This document shows positions 52,561 through 60,595 of a DNA stretch of 64,000 nucleotides, in pieces. Where the stretch lies: assembly GCA_902475545.1 (NCBI GenBank), contig CABRZP010000005.1, positions 1 to 64,000 on the forward strand, in the 5' to 3' direction. The notes under the pieces are model-generated. The model made no database searches. It saw only the letters and a program-made list of their open reading frames with translations, and was not told the DNA's origin. Both the position numbers and the translations under genes were made by a program. Source of the DNA: an uncultured bacterium (GTDB lineage: Bacteria; Cyanobacteriota; Vampirovibrionia; Gastranaerophilales; Gastranaerophilaceae). The stretch's first letter is position 1, and each line of letters starts with the position of its first letter.

Positions 52561-52737
52561 ATGACAGTTAAAGTTAATGATAGTTGTATTGCTTGCGGTG
52601 CTTGCGAATCTATTTGTGATGCAGTATTTTCAATTGAAGACAAAGCAGTTGTTAATGAAGCTGCTGTAGCTGATAATATTGATGCTGTTAAAGAAGCTGC
52701 TGATGCATGCCCGGTTGCAGCAATCGAAGTTGAATAA
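52561..52737 (+). CDS. 4Fe-4S ferredoxin, 58 residues
   Basis: Small acidic electron carrier. It begins MTVKVNDSCIACGACESICD, with C-x2-C-x2-C-x3-type cluster ligands at Cys9, Cys12, Cys15, Cys19, and a later ACPVAAIEVE Cys-Pro. Only the first four-Cys set is complete, giving one certain 4Fe-4S cluster; a shortened second motif may give another ligand. AAGGAG leads the ATG. A clear terminator follows, and a TATAAT at 52507-52512 is a likely -10. Commonly pairs with PFOR or hydrogenase partners, none nearby. Confidence 0.88.
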   Translation: MTVKVNDSCIACGACESICDAVFSIEDKAVVNEAAVADNIDAVKEAADACPVAAIEVE

Positions 52738-52760
52738 TAAAATATTCAAATCAAAATACA

Positions 52761-52797
52761 AAAAAGAGTGTTAGGAATTTCCTAACACTCTTTTTTA
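52761..52797 (+). terminator. Terminator after ferredoxin
   Basis: AAAAAGAGTGTTAGG / CCTAACACTCTTTTT, about 15-bp stem with a 5-nt loop and T-run. Confidence 0.9.
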
Positions 52798-52812
52798 TTA
52801 AATAATTTATAT

Positions 52813-53214
52813 TTAAAAATTACAACCTAAAGCAAGTGTTCTGCCGTTATTTTGGGCTTCATCAAGAGCAGCACTATTGGATAACATTTCAATAGATTCT
52901 CCATTTGAGTCCATGATACCAAGAATTTGACAATTCATGTGGCTATTGTTGTTATTATTTTGTATTAAATTATCAACTTTGCTATTCAGTTCTTCTATTT
53001 GAACAGTTAAGTTATCAATGTCGCTAGTATTGTTTCTTTGAGCGTATTCACTGTTTTGAATTTGTTCTTTTGCATTTTCAAATTTTTGCTTGTTATTTTC
53101 TTTAATTTTCACTTCTGAAGCATCTTTAGTATTGGTATAAATTGCAGCTATTACAAATACAAATAAACATAAAAATATAATTGTTAACATTTTAAATTTG
53201 TTATAATTATCCAT
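52813..53214 (-). CDS. Single-pass membrane protein with coiled coil
   Basis: 133 residues: short basic N-terminus, one membrane helix (MLTIIFLCLFVFVIAAIYT, about 9-27), then a charged coiled coil (about 40-85, with an Asn-rich stretch NNNNN) and a small C-terminal part with two Cys. The ATG at 53214 follows AGGGAGAGG; an upstream codon has no ribosome site. Layout resembles small septum-type or membrane-anchor proteins. Family unknown. Confidence 0.75.
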   Translation of the reverse strand: MDNYNKFKMLTIIFLCLFVFVIAAIYTNTKDASEVKIKENNKQKFENAKEQIQNSEYAQRNNTSDIDNLTVQIEELNSKVDNLIQNNNNNSHMNCQILGIMDSNGESIEMLSNSAALDEAQNNGRTLALGCNF

Positions 53215-53297
53215 AACCTCTCCCTTGATTTTAATGTAATAACATATTAGCATAAATGATTTTAATAGGGCTAGTATATAAAAATATTTTACGTAAT

Positions 53298-53331
53298 AAA
53301 AAGGACGGATTAAAAAATCCGCCCTTTTTAT
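53298..53331. terminator. Terminator downstream of PEP carboxykinase
   Basis: AAAAAGGACGGATT / AATCCGCCCTTTTT, 14-bp stem with one mismatch and AAAA loop, located 3' of the minus-strand pckA. Confidence 0.8.
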
Positions 53332-53349
53332 TTTAAGAGATTTTGGGGA

Positions 53350-55011
53350 TTAAACTGAAGCGAAAGCTGTTGCTTGGCTAACAACTGATTCTAATGCTTC
53401 TAAAGCATCAGCAGGAAGTTTGTCAATACCAGCTTTTTCAGTTTCTCTAGATTTAACGAAATTAATTCTGTCGTTCATACGAGCAACGAATTGTTGAGCA
53501 TATTCTTTATTAGAGAATGATGCGTCAAATCCTTCAATATCCATAATTTCGATATCTGAGAAGTTTTCCCATTTATGGAAATTAGCAGTTCCTTCAACGA
53601 TAGCTTCGATGATACCTAAAGTGTGTTTAGGTTGAACTTTTGTTCCCATGAATTCGCCTGTATTCAAGATATAACAATCAACGCCTGTAGCGATTAATTC
53701 TTTGAATCTTTCGTAATCCATTGATAGAGGGTAAACTCTGAATGGGTTAGCATAAGGTTCAACAACTAATGCGTTAGGGTCAACACCTGCAGCAAGTCTT
53801 TCAGCAGATGAACGTTTTGTAGCTAATGTAGCACCCATAGCAGAACCTAATGAAGCACCTGATAATTTTAATACAGGAGGAATTGTAGGGTCTTTCATTA
53901 ACCAGAAAATAGCATTGATTGGTTCGTTGATTCTGTCAACTCTGTTTGGTGACCAAAGTTTAGATTTAACAGCACGGCCGTTACCATTTCTGATATCTTC
54001 TGTAACTGAAACAACTTTACCGTCAGCTAAAGCAATAGCACCGGCATTTTGTTGAGTTAAGATATATTTGTTATCTTCACATCCGATTGGGTAATCTGCT
54101 GTTTTATCAAAGTAAGCAGGTTCCAAAGCGATTGTATATTTGTCTTGCATATTGATAACAAATGCGTCATCGTGTAAAACTGTGATGTTGTATTTGTTAT
54201 TGTGTTTTGCGTGAGTAATAGTTGATTTACCTGAACCTGATAGACCGAATACAGCAACTTGGAAAGATTTTCCGCCTTCTAAGTTGTAACGTTTCATACC
54301 ACCGTGGCAAGAAGCGAAACCGTTACGAGCAGCACAACCCCAAGCAAGAGTTAAAGTGCCTTTTTTGTGTTCGCCGAAGTATCTCATACCTAAAATACAA
54401 GCACAGTTGTGTTCAGGGTCAAAGAATGTCAAACCATATGGGAAGTCAGGGTGTGACCAATCCGGATCAGAGAATACAAAGATATCTCCTTCCGGATATT
54501 CTTTAGATTCAGCATACATATTAGCGTAAGCTTCATTTAAGTATTGGAAGTTCAACATCCAAGAATACATGATATTTTCAAATCCTTCAGGAATCATCAG
54601 GTGAGCTTTAATCATGAAATCATTATCCAAACCAACAACTGCTTCAGTTTTATACATCAATTTATCACGAGTACCATAAATAGCTTCACGGATAATTGGT
54701 AATAAATATTTCATATCACAGTTAGGTTCGCCAACGATTTTTCTTGCAGCAGCACAACGGCCAACAACAGTACCATCGTTGAATAATAATTGGTTAGCAC
54801 CTTGAGGTAAACCTAATTTTTCAGGTTTGTAAACAGGCATGCCTGTTAATTCAATAGTACCTGATGATGATTTAGCTAACTTGTATGCTTCTGATACAGA
54901 TTTAACTTCTTCAACATTGTTGCCGAAGAATGGAGCTGTAATAGTAGCACGAGCAGCAGACATCAATTTTTTCAATTCTTCTGAATTTGTAAAGAATTCT
55001 TTTGTTGTCAT
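53350..55011 (-). CDS. pckA: Phosphoenolpyruvate carboxykinase (ATP)
   Basis: Interconverts oxaloacetate and phosphoenolpyruvate with ATP/ADP. The P-loop GLSGSGKST is central (about residue 256), and the kinase-2 element is HDDAF where well-known enzymes have GDDEH. Metal/substrate-binding sections SHPDFPYGLTFFDP, MRYFGEHKKG and the RxxxEPYANPFRVYP segment follow. 553 residues, within range (530-560). The divergent kinase-2 region makes it a distinct subgroup; the core call is still good. Confidence 0.88.
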   Translation of the reverse strand: MTTKEFFTNSEELKKLMSAARATITAPFFGNNVEEVKSVSEAYKLAKSSSGTIELTGMPVYKPEKLGLPQGANQLLFNDGTVVGRCAAARKIVGEPNCDMKYLLPIIREAIYGTRDKLMYKTEAVVGLDNDFMIKAHLMIPEGFENIMYSWMLNFQYLNEAYANMYAESKEYPEGDIFVFSDPDWSHPDFPYGLTFFDPEHNCACILGMRYFGEHKKGTLTLAWGCAARNGFASCHGGMKRYNLEGGKSFQVAVFGLSGSGKSTITHAKHNNKYNITVLHDDAFVINMQDKYTIALEPAYFDKTADYPIGCEDNKYILTQQNAGAIALADGKVVSVTEDIRNGNGRAVKSKLWSPNRVDRINEPINAIFWLMKDPTIPPVLKLSGASLGSAMGATLATKRSSAERLAAGVDPNALVVEPYANPFRVYPLSMDYERFKELIATGVDCYILNTGEFMGTKVQPKHTLGIIEAIVEGTANFHKWENFSDIEIMDIEGFDASFSNKEYAQQFVARMNDRINFVKSRETEKAGIDKLPADALEALESVVSQATAFASV

Positions 55012-55130
55012 AATCTTTCTCCTTTTTGTACCGAATTAATATATTAAGTGTAAAATTTACATTTAACCTATATATAGTCAGTGTACTACAAATAAAAAAA
55101 GTAAACAAGTGGGTTAAACGGGGGAAATAA

Positions 55131-55169
55131 AAAGAACCATTCAAGAAATTTTCCTGAATGGTTCTTTCG
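55131..55169. terminator. Terminator downstream of tpiA
   Basis: AAAGAACCATTCA / TGAATGGTTCTTT, 13-bp stem around AGAAATTTTCC, with a run of A/T on the tpiA-distal side. It separates pckA and tpiA, both on the minus strand. Confidence 0.75.
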
Positions 55170-55189
55170 ACTGTCAATCAATTTTTTAA

Positions 55190-55990
55190 TTAAGAAGCAA
55201 CAGCAACTTTCATAGTTTTTTCAATGATTTCGTTGAAGCTGTCAGCTTTTAATGAAGCACCGCCGATTAAAGCACCGTCGATATCAGATTTAGCCATTTG
55301 TTCTTCAATAGTAGAAGGTTTTACAGAACCGCCGTAAAGGATTCTGATAGAATCAGCAGCAGATGAACCTGCAACTTCTGAAACAACGCTTCTAATCATT
55401 TTGATAACTCTGTTAGCTTCTTCAGCGTCGCAAGATTTACCTGTACCGATAGCCCAGATTGGTTCATAAGCGATAACTGATTTAGCTACGTCTTCTGATG
55501 AAATACCTTCTAAAGCAGCTCTGATTTGAGAAGCGATATGAGAATCTGTAACACCTGATTCTCTTTGTTCTAAAGTTTCACCGCAGCAGATGATAGGGAT
55601 TAAACCGCCGGCTAAGATTGCTTTTGCTTTTTTATTAATCATTTCATCTGTTTCAGAGAAATATTGTCTTCTTTCAGAGTGACCGATAATAACGAAAGAG
55701 CATCCTGCATCTTTTAACATTTCAACTGAAATTTCGCCTGTGAAAGCACCAGATGATTCCCAGTGGCAGTTTTGACCTGCAACATAAAGTTTAGAACCGT
55801 TGCATCCGCATCCGCAAGGGATTTCAGAAACTTGGTTTAAAGATGTAAATACAGGTGCAATTACAACTGTTGGAAGTTGAGGAGCATCAAATTTTGATAC
55901 AAATGATGAAATTCCTTCATATAGTGCTTTAGCATCACTTTGAAGAAGGTTCATTTTCCAGTTACCTGCAATAATAGGTTTTCTTGACAT
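55190..55990 (-). CDS. tpiA: Triosephosphate isomerase
   Basis: Interconverts dihydroxyacetone phosphate and glyceraldehyde 3-phosphate. Catalytic Lys in GNWKMN (residue 12), His in IGHSERRQYF, Glu in AYEPIWAIGTGK, and the C-terminal phosphate loop GGASLK. An unusual short Cys/Gly insert (CGCGCNG) sits near residue 60. 266 residues, slightly longer than the usual 250. GGAG precedes the ATG. Confidence 0.96.
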   Translation of the reverse strand: MSRKPIIAGNWKMNLLQSDAKALYEGISSFVSKFDAPQLPTVVIAPVFTSLNQVSEIPCGCGCNGSKLYVAGQNCHWESSGAFTGEISVEMLKDAGCSFVIIGHSERRQYFSETDEMINKKAKAILAGGLIPIICCGETLEQRESGVTDSHIASQIRAALEGISSEDVAKSVIAYEPIWAIGTGKSCDAEEANRVIKMIRSVVSEVAGSSAADSIRILYGGSVKPSTIEEQMAKSDIDGALIGGASLKADSFNEIIEKTMKVAVAS

Positions 55991-56105
55991 AATAAAAATC
56001 TCCTTTTTAATACCACATTATACAGTTGCATTCTATATTAAACAAAAATTTAAAGCAACGGGAGAGGCTGGGAATTTATATACAATTTTACACAAAATAT
56101 AATAT

Positions 56106-56231
56106 GAAAGAATCTTTCTTTGTCCACTTTTTCTTTTTTATTGCGACGAAAAAAGAAAAAGTAGACGGAAAAAGAAAAACACGCTTGATTAAATGGTTCG
56201 AGTTATCAGGGGATTCCCCTGAAACCCCTTT
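56106..56231. repeat. Dispersed repeat core, copy B
   Basis: Same order as copies A and C: GAATCTTTCTTTG, a perfect 13-bp hairpin (56127-56139 / 56149-56161) around ATTGCGACG, the conserved AAACACGCTTGATTAAATGG at 56177-56196, and the TCAGGGGA / TCCCCTGA hairpin. Compared with copy C the last stem pair is T-A instead of G-C, a compensatory change. A long spurious frame runs through it. With the REP element at 56288 it fills the 55991-56398 gap. Confidence 0.8.
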
Positions 56232-56287
56232 CTCTTCACCGGAGTGGGTACTCTGCTACCAATATCGGTATAGCTTTTATCTCTGTC

Positions 56288-56308
56288 ACCCTGAACTTGT
56301 TTCAGGGT
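56288..56308. repeat. REP-like palindrome, copy 2
   Basis: ACCCTGAA / TTCAGGGT around CTTGT, preceded by TGTC. Translated, it yields HPELVSGSQ, a well-known spurious peptide from such palindromes in many bacteria. Partner of copy 1 near 26.8 kb. Confidence 0.65.
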
Positions 56309-56398
56309 CTCAAATATTTGCCGTTCAAACAATACTCGCTTTTATTGTTGTTTCGCATAACATTTATTGCTCACTTCGTTGACAGTAAAGAAGTAGAT

Positions 56399-56671
56399 TT
56401 ATTCATCCATTAAGACAAAATTTTCACCCAGTTCTTGTTCAAGCATTTTTGCAAATTCAGAAAATTTTATGCCAAGAGCTTCTGACATTTTCCAAGCTGT
56501 AATTAAATGTATGTTATAAAGACCACGTTCAATTTTACTAACGTTACTTTTGTCGAAATCATATTCCATTGCAAGTTTATTAATTGATAAACCCATCTTT
56601 GATATCCGATTTTTGCGTATTACATTACCTACAGCTTGTTTGAATTGTAAACTTTTATCTCTATTTTGCAT
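56399..56671 (-). CDS. XRE-type HTH protein
   Basis: 90 residues of Cro/CI type: LSINKLAMEYDFDKSNVSKIERG (recognition helix KSNVSKIE) then AWKMSEALGIKFSEFAKMLEQEL. No other domain. It ends close to an adjacent, related XRE gene upstream on the same strand. Possibly a pair controlling the divergent 57020 gene. Confidence 0.86.
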   Translation of the reverse strand: MQNRDKSLQFKQAVGNVIRKNRISKMGLSINKLAMEYDFDKSNVSKIERGLYNIHLITAWKMSEALGIKFSEFAKMLEQELGENFVLMDE

Positions 56672-56728
56672 TTAATAATCGTAGTTGTTATATTATATAT
56701 AAGTGTGGCTCATAAACCAACAAAATAT

Positions 56729-56941
56729 CTAGAATTCAAAGAAGGTTTTAGGATGAACATTTAAAGCTTTTGCGATATCTATCAATGTACTTGTAGGAAC
56801 ATTTGATTCGCCTCGTTCTATCATTCCAATGTAGTTACGGCTTTTTCCAACAAGTTCGGCGAGCTTTTCTTGAGATAAATTTTTAGATTTTCTCACATCA
56901 GAAATATTTTTACCAATTTTTTTTAGATATTGATGAACCAT
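56729..56941 (-). CDS. XRE-type HTH protein
   Basis: 70-residue single-domain regulator: KNLSQEKLAELVGKSRNYIGMIERGESNVPTST with recognition helix SRNYIGMIERG, then LIDIAKALNVHPKTFF. It is divergent from the 57020 gene, with a short dyad TGGTA/TACCA at 56965-56979 between them. Matches the pair layout at 11.8 and 16.0 kb. Confidence 0.86.
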   Translation of the reverse strand: MVHQYLKKIGKNISDVRKSKNLSQEKLAELVGKSRNYIGMIERGESNVPTSTLIDIAKALNVHPKTFFEF

Positions 56942-56964
56942 TTAATTATTTTGAAATTTAAATC

Positions 56965-56979
56965 TGGTATTTTCTACCA
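56965..56979. promoter_or_regulatory. Short dyad in XRE divergent region
   Basis: TGGTA, TTTTC, TACCA: a 5-bp perfect dyad 40 bp before the 57020 gene, in the gap with the divergent XRE gene. Short, so only a candidate operator. Confidence 0.35.
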
Positions 56980-57019
56980 ACTGTTACTTGTCAACGAGAC
57001 TAATTAAAAAGGAGAAGAA

Positions 57020-57244
57020 ATGGACGAAACTAGTTTATTACAGGAAGAATGCAGGATAAAAGAAAATAGAACACAGGATATTCTGGTAAATTTAAATAGT
57101 TATTTAAAATTAGCTTCTTTTTATATTGCAAAAAATGATAATAATGAAGAGTTATTTCATATGGGAATTTTAATAGATAGTATGCAAAAAGGAGTATCTG
57201 AATTAATGGAAATATATGACTTGGTATCTACTGAAGAACAATAG
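57020..57244 (+). CDS. Unknown small helical acidic protein
   Basis: 74 residues, all-helical and acidic (MDETSLLQEECRIKENRTQ, then NSYLKLASFYIAKNDNNEELFHMGILIDSMQKG). AAAGGAGAAG precedes the ATG. It is divergent from the XRE gene at 56729 and convergent with dppD, whose stop is one base away. Family not recognised. Confidence 0.65.
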   Translation: MDETSLLQEECRIKENRTQDILVNLNSYLKLASFYIAKNDNNEELFHMGILIDSMQKGVSELMEIYDLVSTEEQ

Positions 57245-57245
57245 A

Positions 57246-58196
57246 TTAATTCAAAAAACATGCACTTTTATGCTGTGGTTCAATTTCAATTAGTTCAGGA
57301 ACTTTTTGCATGCAAATATCCATGCAAAAATCACATCGTGGATTGAATTTACAACCATCTATTTTTTGTGATAAAGTTGGCGGTTGTCCTTTTATTGTTT
57401 CAAGCTTTTCACCTCTGTTAGACGGCAAAGCTTTGAGAAGTGCTTTTGAATACGGGTGATTGGGATTTGCAAAAAAAGTATTATTAGGGGCTTTTTCTAC
57501 AATTCGCCCCGCATACATTACTGCAATATCGTCACAATTTTCTTTAACAAGTGCTAAATCATGTGTAATTAATAATATAGAAGTTTCATTATTATTTTTA
57601 ATTTCATTCAATAAATGCATTATTTGGGCTTGAATAGTTACATCTAACGCTGTTGTAGGTTCGTCTGCAATTAGAATCTCCGCATTGCAGGCGAGTGCCA
57701 TTGCAATAATTGCACGTTGTTTCATTCCTCCTGAAAATTCATGCGGATAATTTTTGAAGCGGGATTTTGCTGATGGAATTTGTACTGCTTCGAGTGCTTC
57801 AATTGCTTTTTTTTCAGCTTCTTCTCCGTATAAATGCTGGTGTATATTTATAATTTCTAATAATTGGTCGCCAATTGTATAAAGAGGGTTTAGAGAAGTC
57901 ATTGGGTCTTGCGGGATTAAAGCTATTTTACCTCCCCGAATATTTTGCATTTCTTTTTGAGATTTTTCCAAAAGATTTTTTCCTTTGAATAAAATTTCTC
58001 CGGAGGTAATTTTAGCTGTTTTGGGAATTAAATTCAAAATACTCATAGCACTCATTGTTTTTCCGCATCCGGATTCGCCGACTATTGCAAGCATTTTACC
58101 TTTTTCAAGTGAAAAAGAAACATCAAAAAGAGCCTGTCTGAAGGTTTCTTCACTTTGAAATCCTAAATTTAAATTTTTAATTTCCAAAATCGCCAT
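57246..58196 (-). CDS. Peptide/nickel-type ABC transporter ATP-binding protein (DppD/OppD-like)
   Basis: ATPase subunit: Walker A GESGCGKTMSAM, signature FSGGMKQR, Walker B ILIADEPTTALD and H-loop THDL. The C-terminal oligopeptide-type extension has four Cys (CKFNPRCDFCMDICMQKVPEL) resembling the 4Fe-4S-containing DppD family. 316 residues. No permease, DppF or binding-protein gene adjoins, so it is an orphan here; partners must lie elsewhere. Confidence 0.92.
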   Translation of the reverse strand: MAILEIKNLNLGFQSEETFRQALFDVSFSLEKGKMLAIVGESGCGKTMSAMSILNLIPKTAKITSGEILFKGKNLLEKSQKEMQNIRGGKIALIPQDPMTSLNPLYTIGDQLLEIINIHQHLYGEEAEKKAIEALEAVQIPSAKSRFKNYPHEFSGGMKQRAIIAMALACNAEILIADEPTTALDVTIQAQIMHLLNEIKNNNETSILLITHDLALVKENCDDIAVMYAGRIVEKAPNNTFFANPNHPYSKALLKALPSNRGEKLETIKGQPPTLSQKIDGCKFNPRCDFCMDICMQKVPELIEIEPQHKSACFLN

Positions 58197-58309
58197 GATA
58201 TTTAAAATTATATCGACTTTTGACTTTCAAGTAAATAGGTTAACAAGTTATTATGGTTAAATATTTTTTCAAACTTGCTCAAACTAAAAATATTGTTATA
58301 ATAAAAGGT

Positions 58310-59656
58310 ATGGAAGATATTGATAAGAGCGATTTAGAAGATTTAAAACAACGAGTTAAAAAAAAGCTTGACGAAACAAATTTATATTCGTATAAAGGTA
58401 CTGTATCTAAGCTTTTGGGTTTAACCGTTGAAGTTAAATTGCCGGGATTAAAAATCGGTGATTTATGCTACATCGAAACTGCAAATGGTGAACAAAAACC
58501 TGCTGAAGTTGCGGCGTTTAAAGGTGAAGTTGCTCAATTATCATTACTTCTGGATGGTAACGGGATTGGTCAGGGAAGTTTGGTGACAACTTCAAGACAA
58601 CCTATTACAATTCCTATCGGGGATTTTTTATTAGGACGATTAATTGATCCTTTGGGCAATCCTATAGACGGGAAACCTCTGGATACAACCAATGCAACAT
58701 GGAGACCGATTGAAGGTCCTCCTCCGGGGCCGTTTGAAAGACCTATTATTACAGAACAATTTTCAACAGGGGTTCGTGCAATTGACGGTTGTATGACTAT
58801 GGGTTGCGGACAGCGTTTGGGCTTATTTGCAGGATCCGGAGTTGGTAAAAGTACACTGCTGGGTATGATTGCAAGAAACTCTGATGCTGATGTTAACGTT
58901 GTTGCTCTAATTGGAGAACGTGGTCGTGAAGTTAAGGAATTCGTTGAAGATGCTTTAGGTGAAGAAGGTATGGTTAAATCTGTTCTTGTATGTTCAACAG
59001 GTGACCAGCCGCCTTTGATTCGTCAAAAAGCTCTTTTAACTGCAACTGCGGTATGTGAATATTTCCGAGATCAGGGTAAAAAAGTTTTCTTGATGACAGA
59101 TACGGTAACTCGTTGTGCTATGGCGGGTCGTGAAGTTGGTTTGTCTCTTGGTGAACCGCCTACAATGAAAGGTTACCCTCCGTCAATTTTTTCTTGGCTT
59201 CAAAAAGTTCTTGAACGTGCAGGAAACAGCCCAAGAGGTTCTATTACTGCATTGTATACAGTACTTATGGAAGGTGATGATATTTCGGATCCGATTGTAG
59301 ATATTGTGCGTGGTATTGTTGACGGTCACATTTTCTTATCCAGAAAAGTTGCCGAATCTAACCACTATCCTGCAATTGATGTTTTAGGAAGTATTTCACG
59401 TTTGATGAGTGCAATTGCGGCTCCTGAACATAAGCAGGCGGCAGGTAAACTCCGTACTATTTTGTCTTTATATCGCGAAAATAAAGACCTTATTGATGTT
59501 GGTATGTATCAGCCGGGGTCAAACCCGCGGCTTGATGTTGCGATTGAAATGGTTCCAAAAGTAAATGCATTTTTGCAACAGAGAACTTCTGATAGTGTAA
59601 CTATGGAAGGTACTATAAATCAACTTATTGAAATGATGCGTGGTGTAGAAATTTAG
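58310..59656 (+). CDS. fliI: FliI/SctN-type flagellar or type III export ATPase
   Basis: ATPase energising flagellar/type III protein export. P-loop GSGVGKSTLLG, ALIGERGREVKEFVEDALGEEG and the C-terminal YPAIDVLGSISRLM with GSNPRLD are FliI/YscN hallmarks distinguishing it from F1 beta. 448 residues from the ATG at 58310. Upstream in-frame ATG at 58253 would add a hydrophobic stretch; a TATAAT at 58297-58302 and the poor ribosome site leave the start unsettled. No other flagellar gene is in the window, and the next two genes are unknown. Confidence 0.88.
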   Translation: MEDIDKSDLEDLKQRVKKKLDETNLYSYKGTVSKLLGLTVEVKLPGLKIGDLCYIETANGEQKPAEVAAFKGEVAQLSLLLDGNGIGQGSLVTTSRQPITIPIGDFLLGRLIDPLGNPIDGKPLDTTNATWRPIEGPPPGPFERPIITEQFSTGVRAIDGCMTMGCGQRLGLFAGSGVGKSTLLGMIARNSDADVNVVALIGERGREVKEFVEDALGEEGMVKSVLVCSTGDQPPLIRQKALLTATAVCEYFRDQGKKVFLMTDTVTRCAMAGREVGLSLGEPPTMKGYPPSIFSWLQKVLERAGNSPRGSITALYTVLMEGDDISDPIVDIVRGIVDGHIFLSRKVAESNHYPAIDVLGSISRLMSAIAAPEHKQAAGKLRTILSLYRENKDLIDVGMYQPGSNPRLDVAIEMVPKVNAFLQQRTSDSVTMEGTINQLIEMMRGVEI

Positions 59657-59746
59657 TTTGGTATTGTAACAATAATCAATAAATGCAATGCATGAATTTG
59701 ACATGTTTTTTTGCTTAATTTACTATCATGAACAAGAGGAAATGAA

Positions 59747-59821
59747 GTGAATATCTTCAACTGTAGCCGCAGCCGTAATAGTCGGAACACTCAAAAACCA
59801 CCTTATCTACGTGCAGATTAG
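59747..59821 (+). CDS. Possible 24-codon leader ORF
   Basis: GTG at 59747 with AAGAGGAAA about 8 bases in front, 24 codons to TAG, encoding a Ser/Arg/Asn-rich peptide with NSRNTQKPPYLRAD. It lies in the leader of the gene at 59882, before the ribosome-site hairpin. It may be a regulatory upstream ORF or chance. Confidence 0.25.
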   Translation: MNIFNCSRSRNSRNTQKPPYLRAD

Positions 59822-59847
59822 AAAGGGTAATAAAGTTTTTTGAAGTG

Positions 59848-59873
59848 TCCTCCAAGGCTGGAAAGTCAGAGGA
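59848..59873 (+). promoter_or_regulatory. Hairpin masking the ribosome site of the 59882 gene
   Basis: TCCTC (59848-59852) can pair with GAGGA (59869-59873), which is the only Shine-Dalgarno sequence for the ATG at 59882, eight T residues downstream. As DNA it also looks like a terminator with a T8 tail. Either translation or transcription may be controlled here. Confidence 0.45.
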
Positions 59874-59881
59874 TTTTTTTT

Positions 59882-60595
59882 ATGTCATTACCATCAGCAG
59901 TACATACTCATAGTGCAAAAGTTGGGACATGTCCACATGGTTTACCACTCGGGGCTTGTCCGATTTGTAATGGTATGGCTGGTGGAAATTCTACAACAAA
60001 ACGTGATATTCCGCGTAATGTTGGTGAAATGTCTTATAATCAATGTGCGGCTATTGGTGCAATGCTTCGGGCTCAAAAAAATGCTAAGCATCAGGCTCAA
60101 ATTGCACAACAAAACCATTTGCAGGCAATTGCAGATTTCCAAAAAAGTATTGCAAACACTCATCAAAGACTTATGACTCTTGCTGCCTCTATCTCTGAAA
60201 CTATGCCTGCTGTTATTGCAAAGCCCGTAAATTTTGTTTTAACAAATGTTATTGGTAAAGCATTAAATATTGTACAGAATGTTTCAAACATGATTATAAA
60301 TATTTCGCAGGCTATTACTCAAAAATTTGCGGATATAACAGACAAATTGACTGCGATTTATGGAGAATTTAAAGCAGCTGTTCAAAAAAAAGTTTCAGAG
60401 TTTTTATCTAATGTGAAAAAGAAATTGAAATCTTTATTTTTTGTTTTTGGAACACAAGAGACAGAGGATGAAGAGAAAAAAATTGATGAAGCAAAAAGGA
60501 TGTTTGAGCTAAAAACTTTTATTCACACTCTTGCTCAAAAACTTAAAAACCAGAATGAAAAGGATATAGAAAAGGATGAACGTAGTACCGTTTAA
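59882..60595 (+). CDS. Unknown protein with N-terminal Cys/His motif
   Basis: 237 residues. The N-terminus has CPHGLPLGACPICNGM (about 17-32), a likely small zinc site with C-x1-H and C-x2-C elements. The middle is a long amphipathic helical region (about 60-190, with QQNHLQAIADFQKSIANTHQRL and helices rich in Ile/Ala/Asn), then a Lys/Glu-rich tail. No signal peptide. The start follows AGAGGA after the hairpin. It overlaps the next gene by 20 bp and follows the FliI-type ATPase, so may act with it. Family unknown. Confidence 0.7.
   Translation: MSLPSAVHTHSAKVGTCPHGLPLGACPICNGMAGGNSTTKRDIPRNVGEMSYNQCAAIGAMLRAQKNAKHQAQIAQQNHLQAIADFQKSIANTHQRLMTLAASISETMPAVIAKPVNFVLTNVIGKALNIVQNVSNMIINISQAITQKFADITDKLTAIYGEFKAAVQKKVSEFLSNVKKKLKSLFFVFGTQETEDEEKKIDEAKRMFELKTFIHTLAQKLKNQNEKDIEKDERSTV

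Noticed and set aside
56190..56235. tRNA-like T-arm (GGTTCGAG)
   Set aside because: No acceptor stem or anticodon arm surrounds it. The motif belongs to the dispersed repeat.
56026..56382. 118-residue plus-strand frame
   Set aside because: It runs through dispersed-repeat copy B and a REP palindrome (HPELVSGSQ). No ribosome site supports it.
59690..59881. Cobalamin or other riboswitch before the 59882 gene
   Set aside because: GC-richer leader with GCCGCAGCCG looked suggestive, but no known aptamer core (for example the B12 box) could be matched.
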